From: Manduca sexta
Taxonomy: Eukaryota > Arthropoda > Insecta > Lepidoptera > Sphingidae
DNA length: 64,000 bases
Direction of reading: 5' to 3'
NCBI RefSeq assembly: GCF_014839805.1
Contig: NC_051118.1
Span: 4,952,391-5,016,390 of the forward strand
A program made the translations under genes and the position numbers. Shown one piece after another: positions 12,201 through 21,085 of this stretch. Position 1 is the first letter of the stretch. Every line of letters begins with the position of its first letter. The notes beneath the pieces were generated by a model. It saw only the letters and a list, made by a program, of their open reading frames with translations. It ran no database searches and was not told the origin of the DNA.

Positions 12201-15200
12201 TTGAGCTACCACCTTAAAAGAAATTCTCTCTCTCAGTTTTACAAACAAAACTATAAAACTATATTTACAAAACTCCGATTATCTCGAAATAAGGTTTCCC
12301 TGACATACCGCTTTTGCGCTTAGCACGGCTGTATATATGCTACAGAAAACGCTTGATATATGCATTAAAAATGCAACATTAAATAATAAGTTTTAGGAAC
12401 AACAAAACCTACGTGTTAATTTTTTATTTCAAAATCAGCGTTCTAAGAGGACAGTTTCTTTACAAAGCTCTGCTCAATAATCGTAACAGGCCGGCATAAT
12501 TGTGTCGATTCTTGAGGGGTAATCTCTCGTCAGTGGACATTATATTGTCCTCCATATAATATCAGGTGTAGTGGGTCATTTTACTGTGCATAAAGAAATC
12601 GAATGCGCTCGTTTTCTCACGGCCTTAAGTTGAGTTTAAAAAAGCGATAGCCTAGTTGGGTGTGGAACGGACTGCCGAGACGAATGTCCGCAGGTTCAAA
12701 TACCAAGGGCACACACCTCTGACTTTGCTAAAAAATAAAAAAAATCATGTGTATTCTTTGTGAATCTACCGTTCGCTTTAACGGTGAAGGAAAATATCGT
12801 GAGGAAACCTGCACATCTGAGTTCTCTATAGGAATTTCGAAGGTGTGTGGAGTCTACCAATCCGCACTAGGCCAGCGTGGTGGACTTAGGCCTAATCCCT
12901 CTCAGTAGTAGAGGAGGCCCGTGCTCAGCAGTGGGCAAGTATATAATACAGGGCTGATATTATTATTATTATTTATTAAGTTGAGTTTGACAAAGTATTT
13001 ATTTTTCAGATAGCATGGCGCCTTGTCGTGTGGAATTGAGAGACTTAACTGCACGGATGCAACAGAAATTCCAGAAATCATTAAGGTATGTTCAATGTAA
13101 CAACATAGATGAAATGTTTGACAAACATAGTTAAGATACAATTAAAAATCAACCCTATGTGGTTGCCTCACGAATGGTTCATTACGCGTTGTTTGTTTTA
13201 CTAATATTGACAATATATGACGGATCGTAATACTGAGTTAATTTTTGTCAGGAATTACTCGCACTGTATGTATAGTCAACTACGAAAGTAGTTAAACAAA
13301 TAAAAAATTTCAAGTCGCCTTTAAACTTTTATGTCCGTATGAAAAATCGTTTTTTCTTGACTAAAACAAACTTCAAAGGATTTACCTTATTTCATATGGA
13401 GAAAAATAAATCGAATAAAGTTAATATGGACAAGCGTTTTAAAGTAATGTAGCTACTTTTGTGACTGACTGTACACATTAATCCCTACGCTTGTACATCA
13501 AGCCAATTCTTCCAGAAATATAAATCATTGACGTATATTCTATAGACACGAACATCCATATAAACTATTTGTTCAAAATCTGAACTAAAATGGCAACCAA
13601 AACGTCACTGTTATAGCCTATTTATTCACTTGAACAACAAATAATTTTATTTATTTCACTAATATTAATAACTCACATCCAGGTTTGCACATAGACTCGC
13701 GTTTCTATTTTATGAACGCCACTCCGTACACAACCAAAAGCATCAATATTGACACCGTTAAAATCAGTTTGAATAGATGAGAGTTCAATTCAGTTGAACG
13801 CAGTGAATGTTCGGAACGCCAAATTTAGTACGTACTACATATATATCGATGTCATAAATACTCTATAACAGGAGCCACGATAACATAGAAGACAACAGCG
13901 AGGAGATAATACCGCCGCCATCTTGGCGACCCGGCTCGCAGCTCCTGGCGTACTTACACGAACACAAGTAAGTTATTTTAGGAATTAACCAAGTATGTCT
14001 ATGGTGTTTATGGTATAAGAGTGGAATGTCCCTGGAGAGATGTCGACTAACCAACAAGCTTATCAGTAATTATTGCGGATAATGATGCTGATACATCTTA
14101 CTAATATTATGAATGCGAAAGTCTGTAAGAATGGATGTATGTACGTAAGTTTGTGCCTCTTTCACGAAAAAACTACTGAACGGATTTGGGTGAAACTTTA
14201 CAGTCATATTGGTTATACATCAGAATCACACATAGGCTATAATTTATAATGATTTTGTGTAATTTGGTCATAATATAACCGTACGTATCAAGTAAGTCGG
14301 AAAAAAATATCCCGAAAAACTCGTTCACGCGGACGAAGCGAGCAAAAGCCAGTTAACCTTATATTTAAATTTAAATATTATAAAAATAAATCCATTGTAG
14401 TGAGGCCTTTATCCTGTTAAAAAAAGGAGTCCCATACTCAGCAGTGGACAGTATAATACAGAGCTATCATTTATATAATATAGAAATGGTCCTTCAAGCT
14501 GGTGTAACAATAGATAACATAGAACATAAATCTTATTCAAACTCAAAATTTTCTTTAGACTATAAGTATGTCATAAGATCTTTCGAATCGTCATGAATTT
14601 ACCATCGCTTTGGAACATGTTATCGCTGAGAAAAAGCGCAAGAAACTCCCTCAGCAAGATTTGTCAAAATCTTTTTTTTTTTTGCGAAGTACCAAGGTTA
14701 TGGAGTTATGTAATTGTGTTCAGGTCTCGCGTGAACCAGCTGGTGACCCTGCCGGCGCACCGCAACCTGTTCGCGTCGTGTTCGCACGACGGCACCGTGC
14801 GGCTGTGGGACGCCGCCAAGTTGCAGGGACACGCGCATATAAATAGGTAAGGTCATTTTATTTTGTGTTTTTTTTAGTATTTTTATTTTTTTAAAATAAT
14901 TGTAAAGAAAATTTTTTATAGAGTTGGTAAGACTCGCGTTTATTGTAGTCTCAAACACACACGCACACGCGAACGTGCGTACACGTACACCCACACGCAT
15001 ACGTACATACACGCGCACGCGCATCCTTCATGAGATGTATACTACCCTTGTTCTAATGTAAGGAAATGTCTATTAACATATTAAATTACGACTAGGAATA
15101 ACAGAAAATATTTGTTTTAGGTCTAAAACAATGTACAACAGGAGTGCTGGACCGGTGTTGTCTTTGGTTTCGTGTGAAAACGGACAGTCTTTAGTAGCCG

Positions 15201-18200
15201 CCACGCAGGAAGGATCGATATTTGTGTTAAGGTAAAATTACAAAGATTAATAGATATTGTCTAGTATCGATTAAAAATCGATTCAGCTCAAATTCTGCTT
15301 ACAGACTATCATATTGTTATACCCATGAAAATATTAGAAGAAACTGCTAAACCCTTTATTCATGGACGTTATTTATCTAAGGTTTGTTTTCTCAGTTTCG
15401 TTTATCTGACGGCTCGCTGTTTCTCAGCTTTGTTTATCTGACAGTCAACTAGATTAAAGTTGTATCTCAATATTAACCAATCACAATGGCCCTATGTCTA
15501 CGCACTGCGAAGGCTGCCATGCCGTCAGCACCGAGAAACAGACTTGTTATCACAGCAATGCTCTGTTCTTAGATAAATAACGTTTATGAATACGGGCATA
15601 AGTGTTTCGTCGATTTTTTTGGTAAAAATATGTCATATAAATTTGTCCCGCGGCTCCGTCTGCGTGAATGTCTTCCGAACCGTGTAGTCCTAAACACCAT
15701 CATTGGGGTATTGTCTCATTGGTTCAGTTTCAGCATATGTTTGCTGTTGACTAAGAAGTCCTGGTTTCGATCAAATCAATTTATTTGCTGCATACAGATT
15801 ACATGCATATTACAAGTGCTATGTAAAAATGGATTGTCTCGCCATATTCTACTCTTACTGAGTTTGCAATTTTTTTTTGCCGAACATAATAAGTATCATG
15901 GCAGTAGTGTTACATTGCATTACTTATTTCATTACATTCGTTTCAATTCAATAGTTATACAGTTCTAACAGTTTTACTAGCGGGGAGCGAGCTACGCATC
16001 AAATAGCGGAATCTCGCTCCTCCTTGACACCCAGCGCGAACCACACATGCCAGCCGCCTTAGTTATAATTCTAAGATTATGAACTAGTTGGAAGATTTGT
16101 AAAATTACACATACAATTTATAAAATCATTAAAAAAAATTAGTTTGACTAACATATCATACCAAGGATTGGATTCTCTAGAGAAAGTTGGCATTAGTTTT
16201 AAGATGATTTAATCCTTTCTTCAAGTATAAGTATTACTTTGTGTCGCCGTCTCGCGTCGACACCATGGTAGAGTGGGTAGAGGTACTAATAAATTGCCGT
16301 CCTGCAGGGTAGACAGCGGGTCATCCCGCATGACGCTATCCCAATGCAGACAGCTGGAGACGAGCGTGGAGGGGGAGTGGTGCGCGCTGGCGTGCGCCGG
16401 CGGGGTGCACGCCGGGGTCATATCCTACGGGACCCTGCGCGCTGCTGTTGTGGGCTGGGATCTGAGGGCGCCCGGTGAGTACCTACAGGGTGATGTAAAA
16501 AATTATGGTACAGGGTGTTATAAGAGTTGTATACTGACACCTCAAAAGGATCTTATGATATTATGTGGAGTAGCGTCTAGGTAGAGTATCGAATGACGAG
16601 AGATGATTATCCCTCGTCAATCGACATAATTTACCGACTTGACATATACAGGCTTCATGGTCCCGGGGCGGACTGGGGTGTTGTTCATCCGTAATGTCAA
16701 AGTTACAATATTTACCTACATTTTACAATTATACAAACGTCGAAACGTTGGGAGAAAACTAAAATATAAAAAACCGCGATAAAATCCGAAAAGTAGTTTG
16801 ATTTTAATGTCTAACATGCGCGTAAACATAAGAAATTGTTAAACATAAGAAATCAATATACAGGCTGATCATTTTTAATAACATTTTTTTTTAAATAAAA
16901 CTACTGTCTTTGCCTACAGGCAACGCGTGGAAACTGCAAGGTGACCTGAAGCAGGGCGTGTACACGTGCCTGTACGCGAACAGCTGCGGGTACCTCGCCG
17001 TGGGCACCTCGAGCGGCGCCGTGTGCGTGTGGGACCTGCGCTTCCAGCTGCCCATCACTACTGTTAGACACCCTAACTGTGAGTGCTTACTTGTAACTCA
17101 ACATGCTGATATTCTGTCGGCTCACTATGACAAGGTTCTATATATTTATAGCCTTCGCCAAACAGAGTATGGCTAGGTGTAAGTCGCGAGTTGATTTTCA
17201 TGCCAATACGCATAGTAGTTTCTGTACTTTGTCATAGTAATTGACATTTGATCAATACGCGACGTTAGTGTCACACTCAGTCAAGCTTTTTTTATGGCGA
17301 AGCCTTTAAGCTACTAGTTGGATCCTGAATTTGTTCACTCATAGAAATTTAGATAACTTATTATGAGAACGGAGTTTCACTTACTTTTCATCGTTACACT
17401 TATGAAGGCAACACAACCGTCCGACATTCACCACGGACTGGGTGATATCGATAACCTCAATTATTTCGCAAAAAAACAATGTGTGTTGTCTGCCCGTAAT
17501 CATGTAGGCTGTAGTCTTTCAAAAGTCGTAGGAAAACTATAAAAAAAACTACGATGAAGTCCGTAAAATAGATATATGGGATAATTATTAAAAAAAACTA
17601 CGGTGAAATGCATAAAATAGTTATATTTGTATGTGTGTGTGTGTGTGTGTGTGCGTGTAGCGGAGCGCGTGCGGCGGCTGGCGGCGCGCGGCGGCGCGGG
17701 CTCGGGGCTGTGGGCGGCGGCGGGGCGCGACGCGGGCGCCTGGTGCCTCGAGGCGGCGCAGCGCACGCACGCGCTGTGGCCCAGCACCAACGCGCCGCAG
17801 CCGCTGCACTACACGCCGCCCGTCAGTACTAACACACTCTATACATTAACCCTTAAAGCATCCCAATGTTTGCCGGCAAACACGACAGCTACCATGACAT
17901 TGCGGTGTGTCACGGGAATATAACCTTATATACTACATAATAAGGTTATTTTTCCGTGACACGCGTAATGCATATAGCATATAGCATCGGAATGTTTGCC
18001 GGCAAACATGACAGCTACATCACATTACGCGTGTCACGCAAAAATAACCTTATTATGTAGTATATAATGTCATATTAGTCCCTGAGACTCGCCGAGCATC
18101 ACCGCCCAATATTATAAAATGCGTGCCACTGCTGGCCCTGGCTCACAAGAGTTGTAATAGCGGGGGTAAGGGAGTATAGTGTCTACACTACTCAACACTA

Positions 18201-19715
18201 CACACATTATATACACTTCAGTTAAACTTAAACACATATTAGTCTCAGACTCGCCGAGATTCAGCTCGGTGTCATAAAATGCCTGCCACTGCTGATCCTG
18301 GCTTACAGGAGTTATAGTGGTGGGTGTAAATTCGGTACTCTAACATATTTGCACTAATATATTGCGCAAGAAGTTTCAAATGAGTTTACAGTAGTAGCAA
18401 TATTTCAATAAATCTATAGATATGCACCGCAAGTCCTACTTCTAAATTTGCAGAAGACAATTTGCCACTATTCACGCGGTTAAAATCGCAAATATAAATT
18501 TCAAGTTTTCTTACTAAGCTGAATCCAGCCTTTCAGTTTTATTTGATCGTAAGGAAATTCGTTAAGAGTACATTCATATCGCTGACTTACTTATACAAGT
18601 TTCTAGGTTACATTTTTGCATAAATTAAGTTATATATGTCACATGATTCTATGTTTTTTTTTTGAGTAAAAAGAAATCCAATAATCGAAAAAGATAAATA
18701 CAATGAAAATTTTAATTATTATCTGTTAAAATTTTTAGAAATATGAAGATTTTCAATCTCGTTTTTTCAACATATTATAAATGATAAAATTCGAATTAAG
18801 ATAGTATCGATACTGCAAAATATCGATATACAAAATCATTGTCATTCATCAAATCATTAATTCCAAACTACACATCTAATTTATCGCTGCCATAAACTAT
18901 GGATACTTGAATACTTTAATACAATAAAAAATAAAATAAAATGTTTCATTCATACATAAGAACATAAGAATATTTAATGATTACTTAAATAAAGTCGCTT
19001 ATATACAACACAATAAAATCAATTGCATTTTCCACCAGGCCTCACACTACATAAGCGCAGTGTTCAGCGGCACGCGGGAAGGTTCTAGATTCCTCATAAC
19101 AGGAGGTTCAGACCAAAGGATCAGATACTGGGATCTCGAACACCCTGAGGACTCGTACATAGTAGTGCACGCCCCCGCCGACCATTTGAGACATACACCC
19201 AATGCGGTTAAATACAGGTATGTAGTTTTTTTTATTTACGGCTCTGGATATTAATCGATGTTGATTTTAATTCGATTATATCTTGAGTTTATTTTGCTCG
19301 TAACCGGCGTAACAATATTAAAAAAATGTGAATAATTAGTTTTTGTTGTTTTAATGAGTAATTTAAAATTCATATGGCCGTGGCCAGTATTTCTTTTCTT
19401 TTTTGATAAAAAATTTAAGTTATTCATCTTTAAAAATGCATACTTTTGAAAGAGAAATAAAATGTTATTCAAACAATCAAGCCAGTTATATAACCTCCTT
19501 CCAGGAGTCGAATAATAGACGGCACGACTGTCATCCAAGAGTATTCTAAAGTCAACCCAAGCACACCCACAATCATAGAAGACAATGTGTACCGCAGCGT
19601 TGAATCTAGAAGCTTCTACCACACCGCTCCAATCACAGACCTAACCCTGGTTGAAGGTGTCAAACCCTACTTAGTAAGCTCAGCTGCCGACGGAGTTATC
19701 AACGTTTGGAAATAA
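281..19715 (+). CDS. Vps15: Vps15 / PIK3R4, 3' 25 exons (5' end outside window)
   Basis: Regulatory scaffold and pseudokinase of the class III PI3-kinase Vps34 complex, which makes PI3P on endosomes and autophagosomes. Exons: 281-469, 1513-1601, 2211-2420, 2785-3244, 3567-3759, 4291-4400, 4861-4969, 5330-5478, 6453-6596, 6984-7100, 7701-7835, 8631-8709, 9052-9128, 9431-9561, 10474-10565, 11547-11663, 13010-13085, 13872-13967, 14724-14846, 15121-15231, 16308-16474, 16920-17078, 17661-17821, 19039-19217, 19505-19715. All junctions are GT-AG and the phases join into one 3495-nt frame (1164 residues) ending in TAA. Translation shows [40 protein letters not shown]-type helices and C-terminal WD40 repeats in the order known for PIK3R4. 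About 150 N-terminal residues (N-lobe and catalytic-loop HxD) are in exons left of the window. Confidence 0.96.
505..795 (+). repeat. dispersed repeat B copy
   Basis: Matches 37378-37680, 50985-51275, 8390-8582 and the split copy at 38809-41800. Shared landmarks: CCATCCAACACCTTGAATTA, GCATCCTGAGACATGAGAT-like text, ATGTCCAGTAGTTACACTGG and CACTGCTGCTTG. An unclassified lepidopteran interspersed repeat of about 290 bp. It begins in the T-rich tract just after the first Vps15 exon. Confidence 0.8.
1128..1456 (+). mobile_element. tRNA-derived SINE (family A)
   Basis: Head GACAGCTTAGTTGGTTGTGG resembles a tRNA A box and AGGTTTAAAACCC a decayed B box. The body contains GCACTAGGCCAGCGTGGTGG and CCCAGCAGTGGGACA, and it ends in an (ATT)n tail. 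Same family as 12638-12975, 45914-46682, 49569-49847 (minus), 26934-27205 (minus) and 6776-6966. Confidence 0.85.
1885..2178 (+). repeat. dispersed repeat E copy
   Basis: Contains TGTTGTTCATCCG and an A-rich end with ACGACAAAATTCGGAAA, related to copies at 16640-16860, 25500-25680, 27475-27615 and 28550-28645 (minus), which share GCGATAAAATCCGAAAA. Lies in the intron before Vps15 exon 2211-2420, with only about 30 bases between it and the acceptor. Probably the 3' end of a non-LTR element; class not certain. Confidence 0.6.
3782..4050 (+). repeat. dispersed repeat C copy (RTE-like)
   Basis: Starts with AGCTTTTGTTCGCGGCTGAG, a diverged form of the widespread TTTGCTCGCGGCTTCGCCCG motif, and carries TTCATCGAAATCCGTTTGGT. 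It is in the intron directly after exon 3567-3759 (about 22 bases from the donor). Related copies: 11268-11520, 14097-14358 (minus), 10045-10435, 22740-22905 and 38385-38780. Confidence 0.65.
5490..5755 (+). repeat. dispersed repeat F copy
   Basis: Shares CACCTGATGGTAAGTGGAGT, ATGTCGACTGACGAGAGAT and CGGAACGCGACAC with fragments at 9900-10015, 12370-12560 (minus), 16575-16650 and 42715-42810. GC-rich compared with the intron. Interspersed repeat, class not identified. Confidence 0.65.
6127..6386. mobile_element. MITE G, copy 1
   Basis: Terminal inverted repeats CCCCCTTATTCATAAACGTT and its complement bound a 260-bp element without coding capacity. It is flanked by ATA on both sides, a 3-bp target duplication compatible with PIF/Harbinger or related superfamilies. 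It contains a long internal near-palindrome around AACCAATCACAACGGCCCTA. Other copies: 15352-15597 and 63021-63283. Confidence 0.85.
6776..6966 (+). mobile_element. SINE family A, 5'-truncated
   Basis: Carries the body and tail of family A (AACGGTGAAGGAAAACATCG, GCACTAGGCCAGCGTGGTGG, GGGACAGTATATAATACAGG) but no tRNA head. It ends just upstream of the acceptor of Vps15 exon 6984-7100. Confidence 0.8.
7165..7325 (+). repeat. dispersed repeat C fragment
   Basis: Resembles 18-165: GGGCTCATCTCTGGAACTTC, ATTACTCCTA and ATAGGCTTG. Degenerate, no open frame. Confidence 0.45.
7910..8332 (-). mobile_element. retroposon insertion with 15-bp target duplication
   Basis: A GC-rich 423-bp insert begins with a T-run (a poly(A) tail read from the minus strand) and is flanked by GAACATGCTCATGTT (7895-7909) and GAACATGTTCATGTT (8333-8347), one mismatch in 15. 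This is the hallmark of target-primed insertion. No reverse transcriptase domain is present, so it is a truncated LINE or a SINE; the family was not recognised. Confidence 0.75.
8390..8582 (+). repeat. dispersed repeat B, 3'-truncated
   Basis: Begins in a T-rich tract and contains GAGCTTGCTGTTCGCCTGAT, CCATCCAACACCTTGAATTA and TAGTCACACTGGGTACAATG, then stops where other copies continue for another ~100 bp. The acceptor of exon 8631-8709 follows about 50 bases later. Confidence 0.75.
8755..9030 (+). mobile_element. tRNA-derived SINE (family C)
   Basis: GGGTTCGATTACCGGATC is a diverged tRNA B box. The body contains CTCTATCACGTCAATGGCGG and TGCCTACCCCATTGGGG, and the element ends in a TG-rich tail (8980-9022) 30 bases before exon 9052-9128. 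A related copy is at 29290-29525. Confidence 0.65.
9570..9816. mobile_element. hAT-type MITE at a Vps15 splice donor
   Basis: Termini CAAGGGCGTAGTTAGGGG and, from the other end, CAGTGGCGTAGCTTGCTAGG form imperfect inverted repeats of the hAT CAG..GGCGTAGC type. Flanks GTAAAACT (9562-9569) and GTCAAACT (9817-9824) form an 8-bp target duplication with one mismatch. The left flank is the splice donor of exon 9431-9561. The body is noncoding, with repeated AGGGGCCCCTAA-like text. Confidence 0.8.
9900..10015 (+). repeat. dispersed repeat F fragment
   Basis: Shares GCTGATCCCGGAACGCGACA, CCTTATGTACGGTGGTC and ATATAAAATATATCCT with 5630-5740. Confidence 0.65.
10045..10435 (+). repeat. dispersed repeat C copy
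   Basis: Contains CTATACTATTATATAAAGCG, AGGCTATAGGCCTATATCAT and GGCGGAGCCGCGGGCAAAAG near its end, where the RTE-like family usually terminates. Just upstream of exon 10474-10565. Confidence 0.55.
10840..11110. repeat. dispersed repeat C-related fragment
   Basis: AACCGCGTTTCGCTCGTACG at the left and GGGATAAAAAGTAGCCTATA plus TTAAAATCCATTCAGTTGTT at the right correspond to parts of family C. Degenerate, with a possible internal insertion. Confidence 0.45.
11268..11520 (+). repeat. dispersed repeat C copy (RTE-like), well preserved
   Basis: Begins ACTAGCTTTTGCTCGCGGCT followed by TCGCCCGCGTGAAGGAG and ends TCGCATTTATAATATTAGTA. This is the typical short 3' fragment of a non-LTR element abundant in Lepidoptera; the RTE assignment is from memory. 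The 14097-14358 copy is in opposite orientation. Confidence 0.7.
11856..12213. mobile_element. 358-bp foldback MITE with TTAA ends, copy 1
   Basis: The whole element is one inverted repeat: the left half, from GGTGGTAGCTCAAGGTCC to about 12030, is mirrored by the right half ending GGACCTTGAGCTACCACC. TTAA flanks it on both sides (11852-11855, 12214-12217), as for piggyBac-type insertions. A near-identical copy is at 48596-48952. No coding capacity. Confidence 0.9.
12370..12560 (-). repeat. dispersed repeat F copy (minus)
   Basis: Contains GTTCTAAGAGGACAGTTTCT, AGGCCGGCATAATTGTG and AATCTCTCGTCAGTGGACAT, the reverse complement of parts of the 5490-5755 copy. Confidence 0.6.
12638..12975 (+). 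mobile_element. tRNA-derived SINE (family A), intact with target duplication
   Basis: Head GCGATAGCCTAGTTGGG (A box) and GGTTCAAATACC (B box), a ~240-bp body and (ATT)n tail. Flanked by TTAAGTTGAGTTT at 12625-12637 and 12976-12988, an exact 13-bp target duplication. The right flank is only 21 bases before exon 13010-13085. Confidence 0.92.
13527..13853. mobile_element. repeat D, copy 1 (MITE-like)
   Basis: About 325 bp, strongly similar along its length to 35166-35492. Shared text includes ATTGACGTATATTCTATAGA, ACTAAAATGGCAACCAAAAC, CGCCACTCCGTACACAACCA and AATGTTCGGAACGCCAAAT. Ends CATTGACGTATAT / CATCGATATATAT form a short inverted repeat. It abuts exon 13872-13967. Confidence 0.75.
14097..14358 (-). 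repeat. dispersed repeat C copy (minus)
   Basis: Reverse complement of 11268-11520: starts CTTACTAATATTATGAATGC, contains AAAACTACTGAACGGATTTG and ends ACGAAGCGAGCAAAAGCCAG. Confidence 0.7.
14952..15026. repeat. alternating purine-pyrimidine tract (CA/CG rich)
   Basis: ACACACGCACACGCGAACG continuing with ACGTACAC/ACGCATAC steps for about 75 bp in the intron after exon 14724-14846. Strict purine-pyrimidine alternation over most of its length, so potentially Z-DNA prone. Confidence 0.75.
15352..15597. mobile_element. MITE G, copy 2 (diverged)
   Basis: Ends CCCTTTATTCATGGACGTTA and TAACGTTTATGAATACGGG correspond to the MITE G inverted termini. Internally shares GACTTGTTATCACAGCAATG and GCGAAGGCTGCCATGCCGTC with 63021-63283. 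Target duplication not recognisable. Confidence 0.75.
16575..16860 (+). repeat. repeat F fragment plus repeat E copy
   Basis: 16575-16650 shares AATGACGAGAGATGATTATC with family F. From 16640 to 16860 the E-type text follows: TGTTGTTCATCCGTAATG, CGTCGAAACGTTGGGAGAAA, CGCGATAAAATCCGAAAAG and GCGTAAACATAAGAAATTG. Confidence 0.6.
17630..17660 (+). repeat. (TG)n tract forming a splice acceptor
   Basis: TATGTGTGTGTGTGTGTGTG runs directly into GCGTGTAG, the 3' splice site of Vps15 exon 17661-17821. There is no pyrimidine tract of the usual kind between the repeat and the AG. Confidence 0.85.
17852..18068. mobile_element. nested direct/inverted repeat element
   Basis: AATGTTTGCCGGCAAACA-CGACAGCTAC occurs at about 17864 and, with one change, at 17991. 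Each is followed by a ~44-bp arm, and an inverted copy of the arm lies between them (17928-17970 pairs with 18023-18067; core AATAAGGTTATTTTTCCGTG). Looks like a palindromic MITE partly duplicated on itself. Noncoding. Confidence 0.65.
18071..18330 (+). repeat. spaced direct duplication, ~163-bp period
   Basis: CATATTAGTC-CCTGAGACTCGCCGAG at 18071 and CATATTAGTCTCAGACTCGC at 18234 each precede ATAAAATGC, TGCCACTGCTG and CCTGGCT blocks. About 95 bp of each unit is alignable. Intronic, no frame. Confidence 0.6.
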
Positions 19716-20765
19716 TATACCACTAGGTGGCGTCACTGAGTAAGCGGCCATTTTGAATTTGCTGTCAGATTTCCCGCGTCATTTTTGACATATTCATGAA
19801 TGGAATGGTAAATACAATGTATGAATGCGAAGTGATTAGAAACTTGGAATTGATTACAATCTTATGTCTACAACCATATGACTGATATTAGTTTACAGAA
19901 AACAGGAGATGCCGAGGGGTCATAAGAGGCCATTAATTATTTCTTTATACGTAGAATCCGTTTATTATGACTTCGCCTATATCGACCAATCGCTTATTAT
20001 GACGTAATTATATAACGAAGTTTGGTTTCCATATAAAATTCTTTGTACAAAAGTCATTTCACAAAACGTTTTGTATGACATCCGCTTATTATGATGTGTT
20101 TGTCAATTCCCTTCGATTTCACTATAAACGGATTCCACTGTACTTAATAATAGCTGTATGAATAGACATAAGATTTTAATACTGTGTTATGTTTCTTTAC
20201 TTACGCTAGCTGAATACACTCAAAGTGCTGCCATCTGGTGAGACAAAAATATTGATTGTACAGATTTTCGCTATATTTTATTATTCACACACATATACAA
20301 TACGACGCCATTTTTAAATTTGTTATTGAATTTTACAATAGTCAACTTTTATCATTTTCAATGTTATCCACTCAATATTTTAGCAGTTTTAGTAAACCTT
20401 ATATTTATGATAACCAATATATATTTTAGCTTTGCAAGATTTTCAATTAGATTTCATAGTTAGATAAATATACCATGTTTAAATAAGCCCTCAGTTACGT
20501 GTAGTTTTGGCGAATGTAAAGATCATCAGTTAAATATATTATTACATAGTATTATAGTTGACGTTTTGTTATTGCTTGCAAGTTGGTATGATTCTCATGA
20601 AAGGTCACTGTAATCAATTTCGGGGTTTGAGTTAATAATTCAAATTTTTACGATGCGTTATTTGTTTTTAAAGTTAGTAAAATCGTTCATCGCTCTTTTT
20701 TCCGTGCCTAAGAATCTAATTATATGCGCATTCTTAAAGAATTTAATAAATTAATCTAATAAATA
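19716..20765 (+). other. Vps15: Vps15 3' UTR / 3' flank
   Basis: No gene follows the Vps15 stop for several kb. AATAAA hexamers occur at 20745-20750 and 20758-20763, among other AT-rich candidates, so the poly(A) site is uncertain. The region contains the pogo-like MITE at 19950-20140. Confidence 0.4.
19950..20140. mobile_element. pogo/Tc1-like MITE
   Basis: Left end CGTAGAATCCGTTTATTATG and right end, complemented, CAGTGGAATCCGTTTATAGT form inverted termini. Both are flanked by TA (19948-19949, 20141-20142), the target of Tc1/mariner/pogo transposases. 191 bp, noncoding. Confidence 0.75.
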
Positions 20766-20899
20766 ATCCACCTTGGTGTAATCTTCATATTTCGGTGTAA
20801 TCGTTGGGTCAAACAGTCATTGTTTCAAAATACTTAGGTTTACTCATCTTCTTCTCTATATATGAAATATAATGATTTTTTATCATAATATGCACGTTG

Positions 20900-21085
20900 T
20901 ATTGCAGAGCCCTATTTCCTATGCCATACTTTATCGTGACAATTCATAAAAAAAATAAAAATATTCAACTCGTCGCGTTTATAACAATTGAAAATTGCGT
21001 AAGGAATACCATTCCGCGCTAATTTCACGAAGTAACACGGCCATGTTACCAGTTTACAAAGTCATAGAGAATAAAGCCCCAACAT
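20900..21085. mobile_element. MITE H, degenerate copy
   Basis: Starts AGAGCCCTATTTCCTATGCC and ends CATAGAGAATAAAGCCCC. Shares AATACCATTCCGCGC and CGAAGTAACACGGCC with the better copy at 34935-35120; a left-hand fragment is at 29925-30040. Confidence 0.6.

Larger units (their letters stand above)
8631..13967 (+). other. Vps15: Vps15 low-conservation linker exons
   Basis: Seven small exons (76-131 nt) encode the linker between HEAT region and propeller. It is Ser/Thr/His/Gln-rich (for example [20 protein letters not shown] composition) with few family landmarks. [19 protein letters not shown] and [18 protein letters not shown] are the recognisable segments, the latter leading into the first WD40 blade. 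The exons are assigned from phase continuity and splice signals more than from conservation. Confidence 0.78.
14724..19715 (+). other. Vps15: Vps15 C-terminal WD40 propeller exons
   Basis: Seven exons encode the beta-propeller. Typical GH/WD-like segments visible are [70 protein letters not shown] and the terminal [12 protein letters not shown] before the stop at 19713-19715. The propeller is the Vps15 part known to contact Vps30/Beclin1 and Vps38/UVRAG. Exon 17661-17821 is GC-rich and replaces the usual sequence by Ala/Gly/Arg-rich residues while keeping length and phase. Confidence 0.92.

Noticed and set aside
17500..17832. Open frames of 62-98 codons around 17.6-17.9 kb on both strands.
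   Set aside because: Produced by the (TG)n tract and the GC-rich Vps15 exon 17661-17821; the correct frame is the one continuing [12 protein letters not shown].
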